A DNA stretch of 64,000 bases, taken from contig DATAEE010000061.1 of NCBI GenBank assembly GCA_036258175.1, forward strand, positions 1 through 64,000, read 5' to 3'. This document shows, piece after piece, positions 42,099 through 51,286 of this stretch. The position numbers were made by a program, and so were the translations under genes. The first letter of the stretch is position 1. Every line of letters begins with the position of its first letter. The DNA is from DATAEE01 sp036258175. GTDB lineage: Bacteria; Acidobacteriota; Vicinamibacteria; Vicinamibacterales; 2-12-FULL-66-21. A model generated the notes under the pieces. The model was given only the letters and a program-made list of their open reading frames with translations, made no database searches and was not told the origin of the DNA.

Positions 42099-44441
42099 CT
42101 AGAGTTCGGCGTGGCGGAGCCGCAGCGCGTTCGCGATCACGGACACCGAGCTGAACGTCATTGCGGCGCTTGCGATCATCGGGCTGAGGAGAACTCCGAA
42201 CCATGGATACAGCACCCCTGCGGCGATGGGAACGCCTGCCAGGTTGTAAACAAACGCAAAGAAGAGGTTCTGGCGGATGTTGCGCATCGTGGCGCGACTC
42301 AACCGGCGTGCCCGAACGATGCCGCGGAGGTCCCCCTTGACGAGCGTGATGCCGGCGCTCTCGATGGCCACGTCGGTGCCTGTTCCCATTGCGATGCCGA
42401 CGGCCGCGCGCGCGAGCGCCGGTGCGTCGTTGACGCCGTCGCCGGCCATCGCGACGCGGCGTCCCTGCTCCTGCAACCGCTCGACGATATCTGCCTTTCG
42501 CTCGGGCGGAACCTCCGCGTGAACCGCGCCGGCGTCGATCCCGACGGCGCGGGCTACCGCTTCCGCCGTCGTTCGGTTGTCGCCGGTCACCATGATCGGC
42601 TCGAGGTCCTCACCGCGAAGCGTCTGGATCGTCTCTTTCGTCTCCAGTTTGACTGGATCGGCTATCCCGATCAGCCCACGCGCGGCCCCGTCGACGGCAA
42701 CGAAGACGACCGTCATCCCCTCGCGCCGCAGCGTCACTGCCTTCCCTTCGAGCGCCGAGATATCGGTGCCGGCTTCGCGCAAGAGCGCGGCATTTCCAAC
42801 CACGACCGACCGACCGTCGACCTCCGCGATCACGCCGCGGCCCGTCACCGATCGGAACCGCGTCGCCGGCGGGATCGGGACGCGCCGATACTCAGCCATG
42901 CGCACGATCGCGCTGGCGAGCGGGTGCTCGCTCGCCCGTTCGACGGCCGCCGCGAATCGCAGGACGTCGACGTCGGACGCTTCGCCGGACGTCTCGATCG
43001 CGAGGACCTTGGGCTTGCCTTCGGTCAGCGTCCCGGTCTTGTCCACAATGAGCGTATCGACTGTCTCGAGGACTTCGAGTGCGGCGGCGTCACGGACGAG
43101 AACGCCGGCTGTAGCCCCCCGCCCGGTTCCGACCATGATCGACATCGGCGTCGCAAGCCCGAGCGCGCACGGACAGGCGATGATGAGAACCGCGATCGCG
43201 TTCACGAGCGCATATGCGAAGCGCGGCTCCGGCCCGAACCAGGCCCATGCCGCAAACGTCACCACCGCAACCAGCACGACGGCCGGCACGAACCAGGCGG
43301 AGACCTTGTCGGCCAGCCGCTGGATCGGCGCTCGCGACCGCTGAGCCTCGCCGACCATCCGCACGATCTGCGCGAGCAGTGTGTCGCTGCCGACGCGCTC
43401 GGCACGAATGACGATGCTCCCCGTCCCGTTGACCGTGCCGCCGGTCACGCGGCTGTCCGGGCCCTTCTCCACGGGAATCGATTCTCCAGTCACCATCGAC
43501 TCGTCGACGCTGGTGCTGCCCTCGATCACCACGCCATCGACCGGGATCCGCTCGCCGGGCCGGACGCGCAACCGGTCGCCGACCTGCACCTCGGCGGCCG
43601 GCACGTCTCTCTCACCGTCCGCGTCGAGACGACGCGCCGTCTTCGGCGCGAGGCCAAGGAGCGCACGGATGGCGCCGCTCGTGCGGGCGCGCGCGCGAAG
43701 CTCCAGAACCTGGCCGAGCAGCACCAGCGTGACGATGACCGCTGCCGGCTCGAAGTACAGCGCGATCGTGCCGTCATGGTCGCGGAACGCATGCGGCACC
43801 CACTGCGGCGCGACAGTAGCGGCGAGGCTGTACACGTACGCCGCGCCGGTCCCCATCGCGATCAACGTGAACATGTTGAGATGCCGATTGACGATCGACT
43901 GCCAGCCACGCACGAAGAACGGCCAGCCGCCCCAGAGGACCACGGGCGTGGCAAGCGCGAGCAGCACGACGGGCGGCACGGGCCAGACCATCGACGCGAG
44001 GATCGGCAGCGTTAGGATCGCCGACACCCAGAAGCGCCGCGTCATGTCCGTGAGCTCGGCGTCCGGACGTTCGTCCAGCGTGGCGACGACCGGCTCCAGC
44101 GCCATCCCGCATTTCGGGCACGTCCCGGGCCCCATCTGGCGGACCTCGGGGTGCATCGGGCAGGTGTACTCGACTAAGTGTTCAGGCTGCTTCCGGTGCC
44201 CAAGGTGCGGGTGCTCTCGGTGCCCATGGTGCTCAGGGTGCTCAGGGTGCGGGTGCGGCGGCTGCTGGTGCTGCTCCGGCGACTTCTGCAGATACCGCTC
44301 GGGATCAGCTTTGAAGCGCGCGAGGCAGGAGGGATTGCAGAAGTAGTAGGTCTGGCCGCGATGGACGTGCGAGCCGGCAGCGTCCTCGGGCGCGATGGTC
44401 ATTCCACAGACGGGGTCGAGGACCTTCCGCGCCGGCTCCAC
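42099..44441 (-). CDS. copA: Cu(I)-translocating P1B-type ATPase with YHS domain and His-rich linker
   Basis: 780 residues from GTG 44441. An N-terminal YHS domain (DPVCGMTIAPEDAAGSHVHR, YYFCNPSCLARF) is followed by a histidine/proline-rich linker (residues about 55-90, with repeated HPEHPEHHGH units) and a heavy-metal-binding module (YTCPMHPEVRQMGPGTCPKC). The pump has TGES, CPCALGLATP in TM6, DKTGTLTEG, GDGVNDAPAL, YN in TM7 (FVYNLAG) and AAMTFSSVSV in TM8. The CPC, YN and MxSS residues indicate Cu(I)/Ag(I) efflux (P1B-1). It exports copper from the cytosol. The exported-protein gene lies 20 bp upstream, so co-transcription is likely. Confidence 0.95.
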   Translation of the reverse strand: MEPARKVLDPVCGMTIAPEDAAGSHVHRGQTYYFCNPSCLARFKADPERYLQKSPEQHQQPPHPHPEHPEHHGHREHPHLGHRKQPEHLVEYTCPMHPEVRQMGPGTCPKCGMALEPVVATLDERPDAELTDMTRRFWVSAILTLPILASMVWPVPPVVLLALATPVVLWGGWPFFVRGWQSIVNRHLNMFTLIAMGTGAAYVYSLAATVAPQWVPHAFRDHDGTIALYFEPAAVIVTLVLLGQVLELRARARTSGAIRALLGLAPKTARRLDADGERDVPAAEVQVGDRLRVRPGERIPVDGVVIEGSTSVDESMVTGESIPVEKGPDSRVTGGTVNGTGSIVIRAERVGSDTLLAQIVRMVGEAQRSRAPIQRLADKVSAWFVPAVVLVAVVTFAAWAWFGPEPRFAYALVNAIAVLIIACPCALGLATPMSIMVGTGRGATAGVLVRDAAALEVLETVDTLIVDKTGTLTEGKPKVLAIETSGEASDVDVLRFAAAVERASEHPLASAIVRMAEYRRVPIPPATRFRSVTGRGVIAEVDGRSVVVGNAALLREAGTDISALEGKAVTLRREGMTVVFVAVDGAARGLIGIADPVKLETKETIQTLRGEDLEPIMVTGDNRTTAEAVARAVGIDAGAVHAEVPPERKADIVERLQEQGRRVAMAGDGVNDAPALARAAVGIAMGTGTDVAIESAGITLVKGDLRGIVRARRLSRATMRNIRQNLFFAFVYNLAGVPIAAGVLYPWFGVLLSPMIASAAMTFSSVSVIANALRLRHAEL
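44178..44275. repeat. Short direct repeats coding the His-rich linker
   Basis: On the plus strand the units GGTGCTCAGGGTGCTCAGG and similar GGTGC-rich copies follow each other. They translate (minus strand) to HPEHPEHHGHREHPHLGH. Such repeats make the linker prone to length changes. Confidence 0.6.
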
Positions 44442-44461
44442 CCATTAACGATATCGCCGCG

Positions 44462-45037
44462 CTAAGGCATCTGGCTAGCGAGCGCCTGTATCTCCCGCGC
44501 GAACGATTCGATCTCGGTGATGTGGCTCCGCACGAACGCGACGTTGCGCACGACCGTCGGCGGCAGCCCGTCGGACGGAACGCCCTGGTGAACTGTTTTC
44601 TTCAGCACCACGACCGCCTGCGCGACGGCGAGCTCGGTCAGCAGAAACTCGCGCGGATTCGTCCCGTTCTCACGAATGAGCGCGAGCACGCTCTCTTCGC
44701 CGCTCCAGACCGCGATCGCCGAATCAATCGACTTCGCCTGGACCATGCGCGCCTGCATCCGGCCGCGGAGCGGCGCATCGGCGAGCAGCATCTTCACGTA
44801 GGCGCGGCGGGTATTCATGAACGCCTGGAAGTTGCGATCGGTCAGCTCGTGCGCGGCGATTTCCTGCTCGGCGACGGTCGCCTCGTTCGGCAGGTCCTTG
44901 TCCGTCAGGACGCGGCCCGGCGAGCCGCTGCTGCGCGTGTCCCCGGCGCGGCGGGCCACTTCGGCCAGCCCCTGCGCTCCGGCTGCCGCCGGAACAAACG
45001 TCACCACTACCACCGCCACGAGGGCGAGGGTCTTCAT
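44462..45037 (-). CDS. Exported helical protein upstream of the copper ATPase, function unknown
   Basis: 191 residues from ATG 45037 (AGGAGA 7 nt upstream; the frame extends to 45124 without a ribosome binding site). The signal peptide is TLALVAVVVVTFVPAAAGAQ. The mature protein is mainly helical: ATVAEQEIAAHELTDRNFQA, MNTRRAYVKMLLADAPLRGR, MVQAKSIDSAIAVWSGEESV, REFLLTELAVAQAVVVLKKT and ITEIESFAREIQALASQM. No known domain is recognised; a helical bundle is likely. It ends 20 bp before copA on the same strand, so it may be part of the copper response or simply co-transcribed. Confidence 0.72.
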   Translation of the reverse strand: MKTLALVAVVVVTFVPAAAGAQGLAEVARRAGDTRSSGSPGRVLTDKDLPNEATVAEQEIAAHELTDRNFQAFMNTRRAYVKMLLADAPLRGRMQARMVQAKSIDSAIAVWSGEESVLALIRENGTNPREFLLTELAVAQAVVVLKKTVHQGVPSDGLPPTVVRNVAFVRSHITEIESFAREIQALASQMP

Positions 45038-45146
45038 GACGATGTCTCCTGATGGGAAGCGCGCGAGGAGGCTGGGGTCCTTCAAGTATAGCCGGACTGA
45101 GCCAAACCGTATACTAAGAACCATGCGTGTTATACGCTCATATTAT

Positions 45147-45175
45147 TTGACATGTAAGACATCATGATTTAACAT
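45147..45175 (+). promoter_or_regulatory. Predicted sigma-70 promoter of the Hsp20 gene
   Basis: TTGACA (45147-45152), 17-bp spacer, TAACAT (45170-45175), in a markedly AT-rich stretch of an otherwise GC-rich window. The start codon lies about 55 nt downstream of the predicted transcription start. No CIRCE-like inverted repeat is seen. Confidence 0.65.
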
Positions 45176-45235
45176 TCCCTCCTGTTGCGGCGCAAACCGC
45201 GACCATTAAGCAGAGATACCAGGAGGACGAAAGAC

Positions 45236-45700
45236 ATGTTTGGCACGACGAGATGGAGCCCATTCGAAGAACTGACGACCCTCCACCGCGAAATGGACCG
45301 GCTGTTTGGCCGGGCGTACGGAGAGTCGGGCGGCGCGGGCGCGTTCGCGCCGGCGCTCGAAGTGCTCTCCAGCAAAGATGCCTGGCACGTCCGTGTGGCG
45401 CTGCCGGGCATCGATCCCAAGAACGTTCAGATTGACCTGGCGGGTGACACGCTGACCATTCGCGGCGAGCGCAGTCGGAGCCTGCCGGTCGGCAACGACA
45501 AGACCCAGGCGCACGTCAGCGAGATCGCCTACGGCCGTTTCGAGCGCACGCTTACGCTGCCGGATGCCATCGACTCCGACAAGGTGAAGGCGACCTACAG
45601 CAACGGGATGCTCGAACTGTCGCTCCCGCTGCGCGAGAGCCTCAAGCCGCGTCGGATCGAGGTCAAGGGCGGCGACCAGAAGAGCCTTCACGCCGCGTAA
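45236..45700 (+). CDS. Small heat-shock protein, Hsp20/alpha-crystallin family
   Basis: 154 residues from ATG 45236, with GGAGG 9 nt upstream; an open frame extends further up but is the leader. The N-terminus (WSPFEELTTLHREMDRLFGR) is the usual start of bacterial Hsp20. The alpha-crystallin domain follows (APALEVLSSKDAWHVRVALP, GIDPKNVQIDLAGDTLTIRG, AYGRFERTLTLP, GMLELSLPL). The C-terminal RRIEVKGG holds an IxV-like motif needed for oligomers. It is an ATP-independent chaperone in the cytoplasm. It has its own promoter and terminator, so it is a single-gene unit. Confidence 0.93.
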   Translation: MFGTTRWSPFEELTTLHREMDRLFGRAYGESGGAGAFAPALEVLSSKDAWHVRVALPGIDPKNVQIDLAGDTLTIRGERSRSLPVGNDKTQAHVSEIAYGRFERTLTLPDAIDSDKVKATYSNGMLELSLPLRESLKPRRIEVKGGDQKSLHAA

Positions 45701-45720
45701 CACGGTCCCATCGACCGTCG

Positions 45721-45757
45721 AACGGCCGGCCGGTTTTCCACCGCCGGCCGTTTTTTT
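45721..45757 (+). terminator. Rho-independent terminator of the Hsp20 gene
   Basis: AACGGCCGGC (45721-45730) pairs with GCCGGCCG (45743-45750) around a 12-nt loop and is followed by seven T. It is 20 bp after the Hsp20 stop codon. Confidence 0.85.
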
Positions 45758-45770
45758 GGTTTACTGAATC

Positions 45771-46514
45771 ATGCTGAACCGGGCGCTCGAGCTCCTGTCG
45801 GCGCGCCTTCGTGCCGCGCGGGCGGTCACGGTACTCAGCGGCGCCGGCGTTTCCGCCGCAAGCGGCGTTCCGACGTTTCGTGGCCCCGACGGCCTCTGGA
45901 AGACCCATCGCCCGGAGCACCTGGCGACGCCTCAGGCTTTCGCTCGCGACCCGCGGCTCGTGTGGGAATGGTACGACTGGCGCCGTCAGCGGATCGCCGC
46001 ATGTTCGCCGAACGCTGCGCACCTCACTCTTGCGGAGTGGAGCAGGCGCCTTCCGGGATTCAGGCTCCTGACGCAGAACGTCGACGGCCTGCACGAGCGC
46101 GTCGCGACGCAGAACGTCGTCCGGCTCCACGGATCGATCTGGGAACTGCGGCACGCGGAGGGCCCTCGTCCAACGTGCCCTGAGGCGTGGCGCGACGAGG
46201 CCGTTCCTCTTGGCGGCGTGCCGGCGCGGTGCCCGCGTTGCGGCGCACTCGCCCGGCCCGCTGTCGTCTGGTTCGGCGAATCGCTGGATCCGGAAGTGCT
46301 GCGCGCGGCGGACGCCGCAACGGCCTGCGACGTATTCCTCGTCGTAGGCACGTCGTCGGTGGTCTACCCGGCCGCCGGATTCACTGGCGTGGCGCGGCGG
46401 CGTGGGGCGTTCACCGTGGAAATCAACCCGGATGAAACGGAGGCGTCCGCGAACGTGGATCTGTCAATTCGAGGGCGGAGCGAAGATATCCTGCCCGCCC
46501 TTTCGATTTCCTAG
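45771..46514 (+). CDS. cobB: NAD-dependent protein deacylase, sirtuin family (CobB-like)
   Basis: 247 residues. NAD-binding motif VTVLSGAGVSAASGVPTFRG, then LLTQNVDGLHERV and the catalytic histidine in VVRLHGSIWE. A zinc site is partly present (CPRCGALARP with an upstream Cys in RPTCPEAW). WYDWRRQ supplies the Tyr and Arg of class III (SIRT5-like) sirtuins, which prefer succinyl, malonyl or glutaryl groups. The rest of the fold is LVVGTSSVVYPAAGF. It removes acyl groups from lysines using NAD. Its last 4 nt overlap the stop of the convergent cytochrome c gene (shared CTAG). Confidence 0.9.
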   Translation: MLNRALELLSARLRAARAVTVLSGAGVSAASGVPTFRGPDGLWKTHRPEHLATPQAFARDPRLVWEWYDWRRQRIAACSPNAAHLTLAEWSRRLPGFRLLTQNVDGLHERVATQNVVRLHGSIWELRHAEGPRPTCPEAWRDEAVPLGGVPARCPRCGALARPAVVWFGESLDPEVLRAADAATACDVFLVVGTSSVVYPAAGFTGVARRRGAFTVEINPDETEASANVDLSIRGRSEDILPALSIS

Positions 46515-49354
46515 TTCGGCGATGCGATCTGAGTCGTCTGCGTCTTCGGGTTGGGTCCACCGCGGAACGTCAGCAGATGATCGCGAACCGCGCGGATCTG
46601 CGCCGCGGCGTCGCCGCCCAATTCCGGGTAGAACGACTTCGGATAATCCGGCCAGAATGCCGGCATCCGTGTGCCGGGCTGAATATCCGACGGCTTGCGA
46701 AGCCATTCCAGGATCCAGTCCGGCTGCAGCCGCTCCGATGCCATCCGCAGATCCGGCGCAAGGTTTGACGTCGGCTGATCCTTCGGGATCGCGCCGAGAA
46801 CGTGGCACTGTTGACACCGCAGCTTCTCGAAGAGCTGAGCGCCGGTCGCCGTCGCATCCGACGCGCGGACGACCTCGTGGGTCGCGAACGGCCGCATGTT
46901 GTTCGATACCGCCCCGAAGTACCCGATGACACCGTTCAGGTGATCGTCGCTGAGGCCGAAAGTGGGCATCCGGACGTCGAGCCACGGCCGGATCGTGATC
47001 GGCGCGCGCAGGAATGCATAGAGCCAGTCGGGCCGCACTTTTGCCCCTTCGGGGGTAAGCAGTGGCGGGCCGAGCGATTCGTCGCTCAACAGCTTCTTGT
47101 AGTCGCCGCCGTTGCCTTCGATCTCGTGGCAGCCGACGCAGTTCCGGCGCGACACGAAGTTGCGGCCAGCCACGAGCGCGTCGTTCCGCATCGACGTCTG
47201 TCGGAGCGCCTGCTTCGGCTGCACGTCCCGCTGAAAACTCATCAACGCCGTGACGAGCAGGTGCGTCTCCTCGTCCGTCGTGTGGAAGTCCGGCATGCGG
47301 AGCTTCTCGAGCGGCCTCAGAACGCGGTTGCGATCGAAGACGCGCGGATCTTTCATCTTCGTGTGGAACCAGTCGAGCTTCGTATGCTCGATGTCGACGA
47401 ACGCGAAGTCGAGGCGCGACGTCAGCTTGCTCCCCTGTTCGGAGAGCTCGGTGCCGATCGGCTGCTCTTTCTCGAACCCCTTGATCTCGTGGCACGAGAA
47501 GCAGCCATAGCGCGCGATCGTGCGACGCCCCAGATCGAGCTGCTTCGCTTTGCCGTCCATCTTCGACAGCGTCACCCGCGCCTGCTCCACCGGCATGACC
47601 GCACTGAGATAGTCGAACAGGACGTCGTCAGTCGCCTTCTGATCGACTTGCGCCTTGGCTTCTTCTCCGGCAGGCCCCTTGAGCGTGGTCAGGTAGGTGG
47701 CCACGTCCGCCACCTGCGCATCGGTGAGGCGCAGGTCAGGCATGTAGGTGTCGGCGCTGTAGTGCTTCGGATCCCGCACCCAGTTGAACAGCCAGACATA
47801 GGACGTCTTGTTGCCGATGTTCTGGAGCGGCTGACCGAACGTCCGTCGCGGCCCGGCATCCCAGCGGCTCTCGTTCCCCGTGACATGACAGGCGAGACAG
47901 CCGATTGACTCGACGATCTTCTTGCCGCTCCCCGCGTCGCCGCGCGGCGGATTCGCCACGGCCGGCTCATACGTCTCGCTGTTCGCGAACAGGTACGCGA
48001 CCGCCGCGTCGATCTCCGCTTCGTTGCGCGTCGCGTCCTCCGGACCGTTCGAGTTTGACGTGTACCAGGGCTGCGGCATCCAGGTTGCCGGCTTGATGGC
48101 CGTCGGCTTCCGCACCCAGTTCTTCACCCACTCGGGCGTGAGCTTCGATCCGATGCGGGTAAGATTCGGCCCGGGTTTTCGCACCCCCTCGAACCCGCGC
48201 GTCTTGTGGCACGCGTAGCAGCCGGCGCGCTCGTAGGTCGCATACGCGCGCGTCAGCGTCGGCGCATTCGGGATGAACGTCTCGGACTTGTGGCACTTCG
48301 CGCAGGAGGCCTCGGTCATCCCTTTGGGAAGCATCGGGTAGTCCCACAGGTGCGGCTCTTCCCAGTGATACTGCTCTTCCCACTGGTGACGCTGCTTCTC
48401 GTTTGCAGGGGTGTGCGACGCGTCGCGGAACGTCAGCGACTGCCCCATGCCTTCGTGGCAAACGGTGCAGCCGACGTCGGACATGGGATGCGGTGAGTTG
48501 CTGCCGACATACACGTTCAGATTCGGGTGCGTGCGGAACGGCTGCGGCCGATTCTCGTAGCCCGCTCTGTCGATCGCGAGGTGGCACGTCATGCATCGAT
48601 CCATCTTCACGACGCGCGTGAAGTTCACATCGTCGACGATGTTGGGCGTGATGACCTGCTGAACCTTGATCGTGGGCGCCATGAAATCGGCGAGGGGCGC
48701 ATCGCGGAAGAAGTCCTTCACGACGCTCGGAGCGATCGCATTCAGCCGCTTCTCGAGCCGGTTCCGTTCCGCGGTCAGCTCTTCGAGCTTTTTCTGCGAA
48801 TCGGCGGCGGCGCCGGTAAACTTCCCGAGCTCCGCCTGTGCGGCAGCACGCTCGGCCTCGATCTTCTCGACTTCGAGCTGAAGCTCCATGACGCGCCGCG
48901 CTTCCTCGTGGATCGTCGCCTGGTCCTGCTTGGCGCGTTCGGGATCTTTGTTTCGCCTCGCTTCGAAGTCGTACCGGTTGACGTCGTAGTTCGCTTTCGC
49001 GAACTGATAATCCTGATTGACGCGGTACAGGCGATTCGTGAACTCTCTGACCTGCTGCTCGCGCTCGTTTACCTTCGCGCGATTCGCCGCGATCAGTTTC
49101 TCCGCCTCGGCGTGCTGCTGGCGAAGCTTTTGTACCGCCGCTTTATCAATTGTCTGGTCGAGCTGCTTCAGGTTCGCCGCCGTGACTTCCTGCTCGAGGA
49201 TCGCGAAGCGGCGCTGGTAGCCCTTCCACTCGCGGTCGTAGTCGTCCCAGACCATCCAGATGACCGACACGAAGAGGAAGATGCTCGACGCGGCAAAGAC
49301 TACGTTGAGGAAGTCGATGTTGTAGGCGTGCCCGATGCTCTTTTTCTCGGCCAT
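46511..49354 (-). CDS. Membrane-anchored octahaem cytochrome c of the bc complex
   Basis: 947 residues from ATG 49354. Residues about 12-36 are a membrane anchor (FLNVVFAASSIFLFVSVIWM). A long coiled coil follows to about 210 (EQEVTAANLKQLDQTIDKAA and similar). Eight CxxCH motifs follow: CMTCH, CTVCH, CAKCH, CYACH, CLACH, CFSCH, CVGCH and CQQCH. The last four sit in mono-haem-like domains with Met-Pro segments that could supply Met ligands. It probably passes electrons from the Rieske/cytochrome b core to a terminal oxidase or other acceptor. It is the last gene of a five-gene operon. A fusion of this size is much longer than cytochrome c1 or f. Confidence 0.9.
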   Translation of the reverse strand: MAEKKSIGHAYNIDFLNVVFAASSIFLFVSVIWMVWDDYDREWKGYQRRFAILEQEVTAANLKQLDQTIDKAAVQKLRQQHAEAEKLIAANRAKVNEREQQVREFTNRLYRVNQDYQFAKANYDVNRYDFEARRNKDPERAKQDQATIHEEARRVMELQLEVEKIEAERAAAQAELGKFTGAAADSQKKLEELTAERNRLEKRLNAIAPSVVKDFFRDAPLADFMAPTIKVQQVITPNIVDDVNFTRVVKMDRCMTCHLAIDRAGYENRPQPFRTHPNLNVYVGSNSPHPMSDVGCTVCHEGMGQSLTFRDASHTPANEKQRHQWEEQYHWEEPHLWDYPMLPKGMTEASCAKCHKSETFIPNAPTLTRAYATYERAGCYACHKTRGFEGVRKPGPNLTRIGSKLTPEWVKNWVRKPTAIKPATWMPQPWYTSNSNGPEDATRNEAEIDAAVAYLFANSETYEPAVANPPRGDAGSGKKIVESIGCLACHVTGNESRWDAGPRRTFGQPLQNIGNKTSYVWLFNWVRDPKHYSADTYMPDLRLTDAQVADVATYLTTLKGPAGEEAKAQVDQKATDDVLFDYLSAVMPVEQARVTLSKMDGKAKQLDLGRRTIARYGCFSCHEIKGFEKEQPIGTELSEQGSKLTSRLDFAFVDIEHTKLDWFHTKMKDPRVFDRNRVLRPLEKLRMPDFHTTDEETHLLVTALMSFQRDVQPKQALRQTSMRNDALVAGRNFVSRRNCVGCHEIEGNGGDYKKLLSDESLGPPLLTPEGAKVRPDWLYAFLRAPITIRPWLDVRMPTFGLSDDHLNGVIGYFGAVSNNMRPFATHEVVRASDATATGAQLFEKLRCQQCHVLGAIPKDQPTSNLAPDLRMASERLQPDWILEWLRKPSDIQPGTRMPAFWPDYPKSFYPELGGDAAAQIRAVRDHLLTFRGGPNPKTQTTQIASPN

Positions 49355-49367
49355 GGTCACCAGGCGG

Positions 49368-50444
49368 CTAGATATTGAAGAAAAACTCCGGTATCGCCAC
49401 GATGTACTTCAGGTTGAAAATCCAGCGCATCAGCATCTTCGCCGGCAGCGACATCATCATCAGGAAGAGGAACACAGCGACGTAGTACCGGCCGGGCCCC
49501 AGCTTCTCGTAATACCGTTTCAGCCCCCGCCTGGCGAGCAGGACCGGAAGCCCGAACGCATAGAACAAGACAACAAGGATTCCAAAGATCTCCCGCGTCA
49601 ACCAGTTCGACGGCAGGCCCGAGCCCAGAGCACGGACCCAGATGTACTCGGACAGGTTCACGTTCGTGAGCGCCTCGAGCTTGTGGATGTCCCAGTACTC
49701 GAACGGTCCGAAGAAGTTCCAGTTGGGACCCCGCAGGAACGTGCCGAGCACGATAAGCGACGACCACAGGACGGCAAACCCGAACAGGAAGAGGGTGATC
49801 TCGACCTTCCGCTCGCGGAACGTATAGTAGCCGTTCCCTTTCGGATTGGTGTCGAGGTACGGGATGGCCATCAATCCGACGATGATCAGGCCTGGCAGGA
49901 CCACTCCCGCCAGCCACGGGTCGAAGTAGACGAGCATCTCCTGCAGGCCGAGGAAGTACCACGGCGCTTTCGACGGATTCGGCGTCACCGAGCGGTTCGC
50001 CGGCTGCTCGAGCGGCGCCTTGAGCACAATCGACCAGACGATCAACAGGACCGAGCAGAGGATGAGCGAGATCAGCTCCGTATAGACCAGATCTGGCCAG
50101 ACCCACACGCGGTTCTCTTCTTCCTTCTCGACCGGCGGCTTGCCTGCCGCGACGCGCTGATCGTTGAGGACCGCTTCGCGCATCGAGTACCAGACAAAGA
50201 AGAGGAGCAGGAAGATGAGGCCGACGATCGGAACGTTGTCCGGCTTGATGATGATCAGCCGGAAGTTCGGATCGAACGCGCCGAACAGGAAAAACACCGT
50301 GAGGCCCAGCAGCAGGCCGTAGCCGACCACGTTCCTCGCGAACGCGTCGCGCTTCCAGATCATGACGGCGAGAGCGCCGGACGTCAGGAGGAAAAACAGT
50401 CGCGGGTCGGCCAGCAGGTTGAAGAAGCTCTTGATCAGGTCCAT
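49368..50444 (-). CDS. Cytochrome b C-terminal subunit (subunit IV-like) of the bc complex
   Basis: 358 residues with about eight hydrophobic helices. It contains the Qo-site motif region as KAPWYFLGLQEM, in which the usual PEWY glutamate is not present; AP replaces PE. Further segments are AVLWSSLIVLGTFLRGPNWN, DPWLAGVVLPGLIIVGLMAI and FGILVVLFYAFGLPVLL. The first 110 residues with two extra helices and a charged loop (VAAGKPPVEKEEENRVW) are an N-terminal addition to classical subunit IV. It partners the b6-like gene, which ends 2 bp before it. Function: quinol oxidation and proton translocation in the inner membrane. Confidence 0.9.
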   Translation of the reverse strand: MDLIKSFFNLLADPRLFFLLTSGALAVMIWKRDAFARNVVGYGLLLGLTVFFLFGAFDPNFRLIIIKPDNVPIVGLIFLLLFFVWYSMREAVLNDQRVAAGKPPVEKEEENRVWVWPDLVYTELISLILCSVLLIVWSIVLKAPLEQPANRSVTPNPSKAPWYFLGLQEMLVYFDPWLAGVVLPGLIIVGLMAIPYLDTNPKGNGYYTFRERKVEITLFLFGFAVLWSSLIVLGTFLRGPNWNFFGPFEYWDIHKLEALTNVNLSEYIWVRALGSGLPSNWLTREIFGILVVLFYAFGLPVLLARRGLKRYYEKLGPGRYYVAVFLFLMMMSLPAKMLMRWIFNLKYIVAIPEFFFNI

Positions 50445-50446
50445 GG

Positions 50447-51271
50447 CTAGAGCGGCCCCGAGATCCCGCCGTCTTTCCTGACTCGCCAGAAGTGCACCGC
50501 CATCAACACCGCGATCACGAGCGGCAGGCCGACGCAGTGCAGCACGTAAAACCGCAGCAACGCACCTTCTCCTACGAACGTGCCGCCGAGCAGCGCGAAC
50601 CTGGCGTCGTCGCCGGCATGAATCAGCTTGACGTCGCCCAGCGCGAGCAGCGCCGCTCCCGGTCCCTCATGGCCGAGGAACGGCGTCGCGCGCGCCATGT
50701 TGGAGCCGACGGTAATCGCCCAGATGGCGAGCTGGTCCCATGGCAGGAGGTATCCGGTGAACGACAGCAGGAGCGTCAGCACGAGCATGATCACGCCGAC
50801 GTTCCAGTTGAACTCCCGGGGCGGCTTGTACGACCCCGTCATGAACACGCGGAACATGTGCAGCCACACGGTGATGACCATCGCATGCGCGCCCCAGCGG
50901 TGCATTTCGCGCATGATCCCGAGCGGCACGTGTTCCCGCAGCCCGACGATGTCCGAGTAGGCGTACTCGAGCGTCGGGCGGTAATAGAACATCAGCAGCA
51001 GGCCCGTGAACGTGAGCACCAGAAACAGAAAGAAGCTCAACCCGCCCATGCACCACGTGTAGCGCAGCTTGACCCCCGACTTCCGGATGCGCACCGGGTG
51101 CAGGTGCAGGAAGACGTTGGTGAGCATCACGAGCACGCGGTTCCGGTCGGTCACCGGCGCGCCGTGCCGGAAGATCGACTTCCAGATCTGCGTCTCGGTC
51201 AGGTAGTTCCACGCTCGCGTGAGCGCCGGCTCCTTCGGGGCGATCGTCGGAACGGTCTTGGATTCAGCCAT
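50447..51271 (-). CDS. Cytochrome b (b6-like, N-terminal half) with candidate haem c-i cysteine
   Basis: 274 residues, four transmembrane helices plus an N-terminal extension. Haem ligands: H124 and H138 in MHRWGAHAMVITVWLH, H245 and H260 in YVLHCVGLPLVIAVLMAVHF. The 15-residue step in the second pair is that of cytochrome b6 rather than mitochondrial cytochrome b. C74 in YTWCMGGLSFF aligns with the cysteine of YCLGG in b6, which attaches haem c-i. It forms the quinone-reactive core with subunit IV and Rieske. It lies between the Rieske gene (15 bp) and the subunit IV-like gene (2 bp). Confidence 0.92.
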   Translation of the reverse strand: MAESKTVPTIAPKEPALTRAWNYLTETQIWKSIFRHGAPVTDRNRVLVMLTNVFLHLHPVRIRKSGVKLRYTWCMGGLSFFLFLVLTFTGLLLMFYYRPTLEYAYSDIVGLREHVPLGIMREMHRWGAHAMVITVWLHMFRVFMTGSYKPPREFNWNVGVIMLVLTLLLSFTGYLLPWDQLAIWAITVGSNMARATPFLGHEGPGAALLALGDVKLIHAGDDARFALLGGTFVGEGALLRFYVLHCVGLPLVIAVLMAVHFWRVRKDGGISGPL

Positions 51272-51286
51272 GTGTGTTGTCAGCGC

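Noticed and set aside
42111..44015. 634-codon open frame on the plus strand
   Set aside because: Antisense to the copper ATPase; composition rich in R, D and H with no domain. A typical high-GC shadow frame.
46802..47908. 368-codon plus-strand frame
   Set aside because: Antisense to the octahaem cytochrome c gene; no domain.
49335..50450. 371-codon open frame on the plus strand
   Set aside because: Antisense to the subunit IV-like cytochrome b gene; Q/R/E-rich shadow with no domain.
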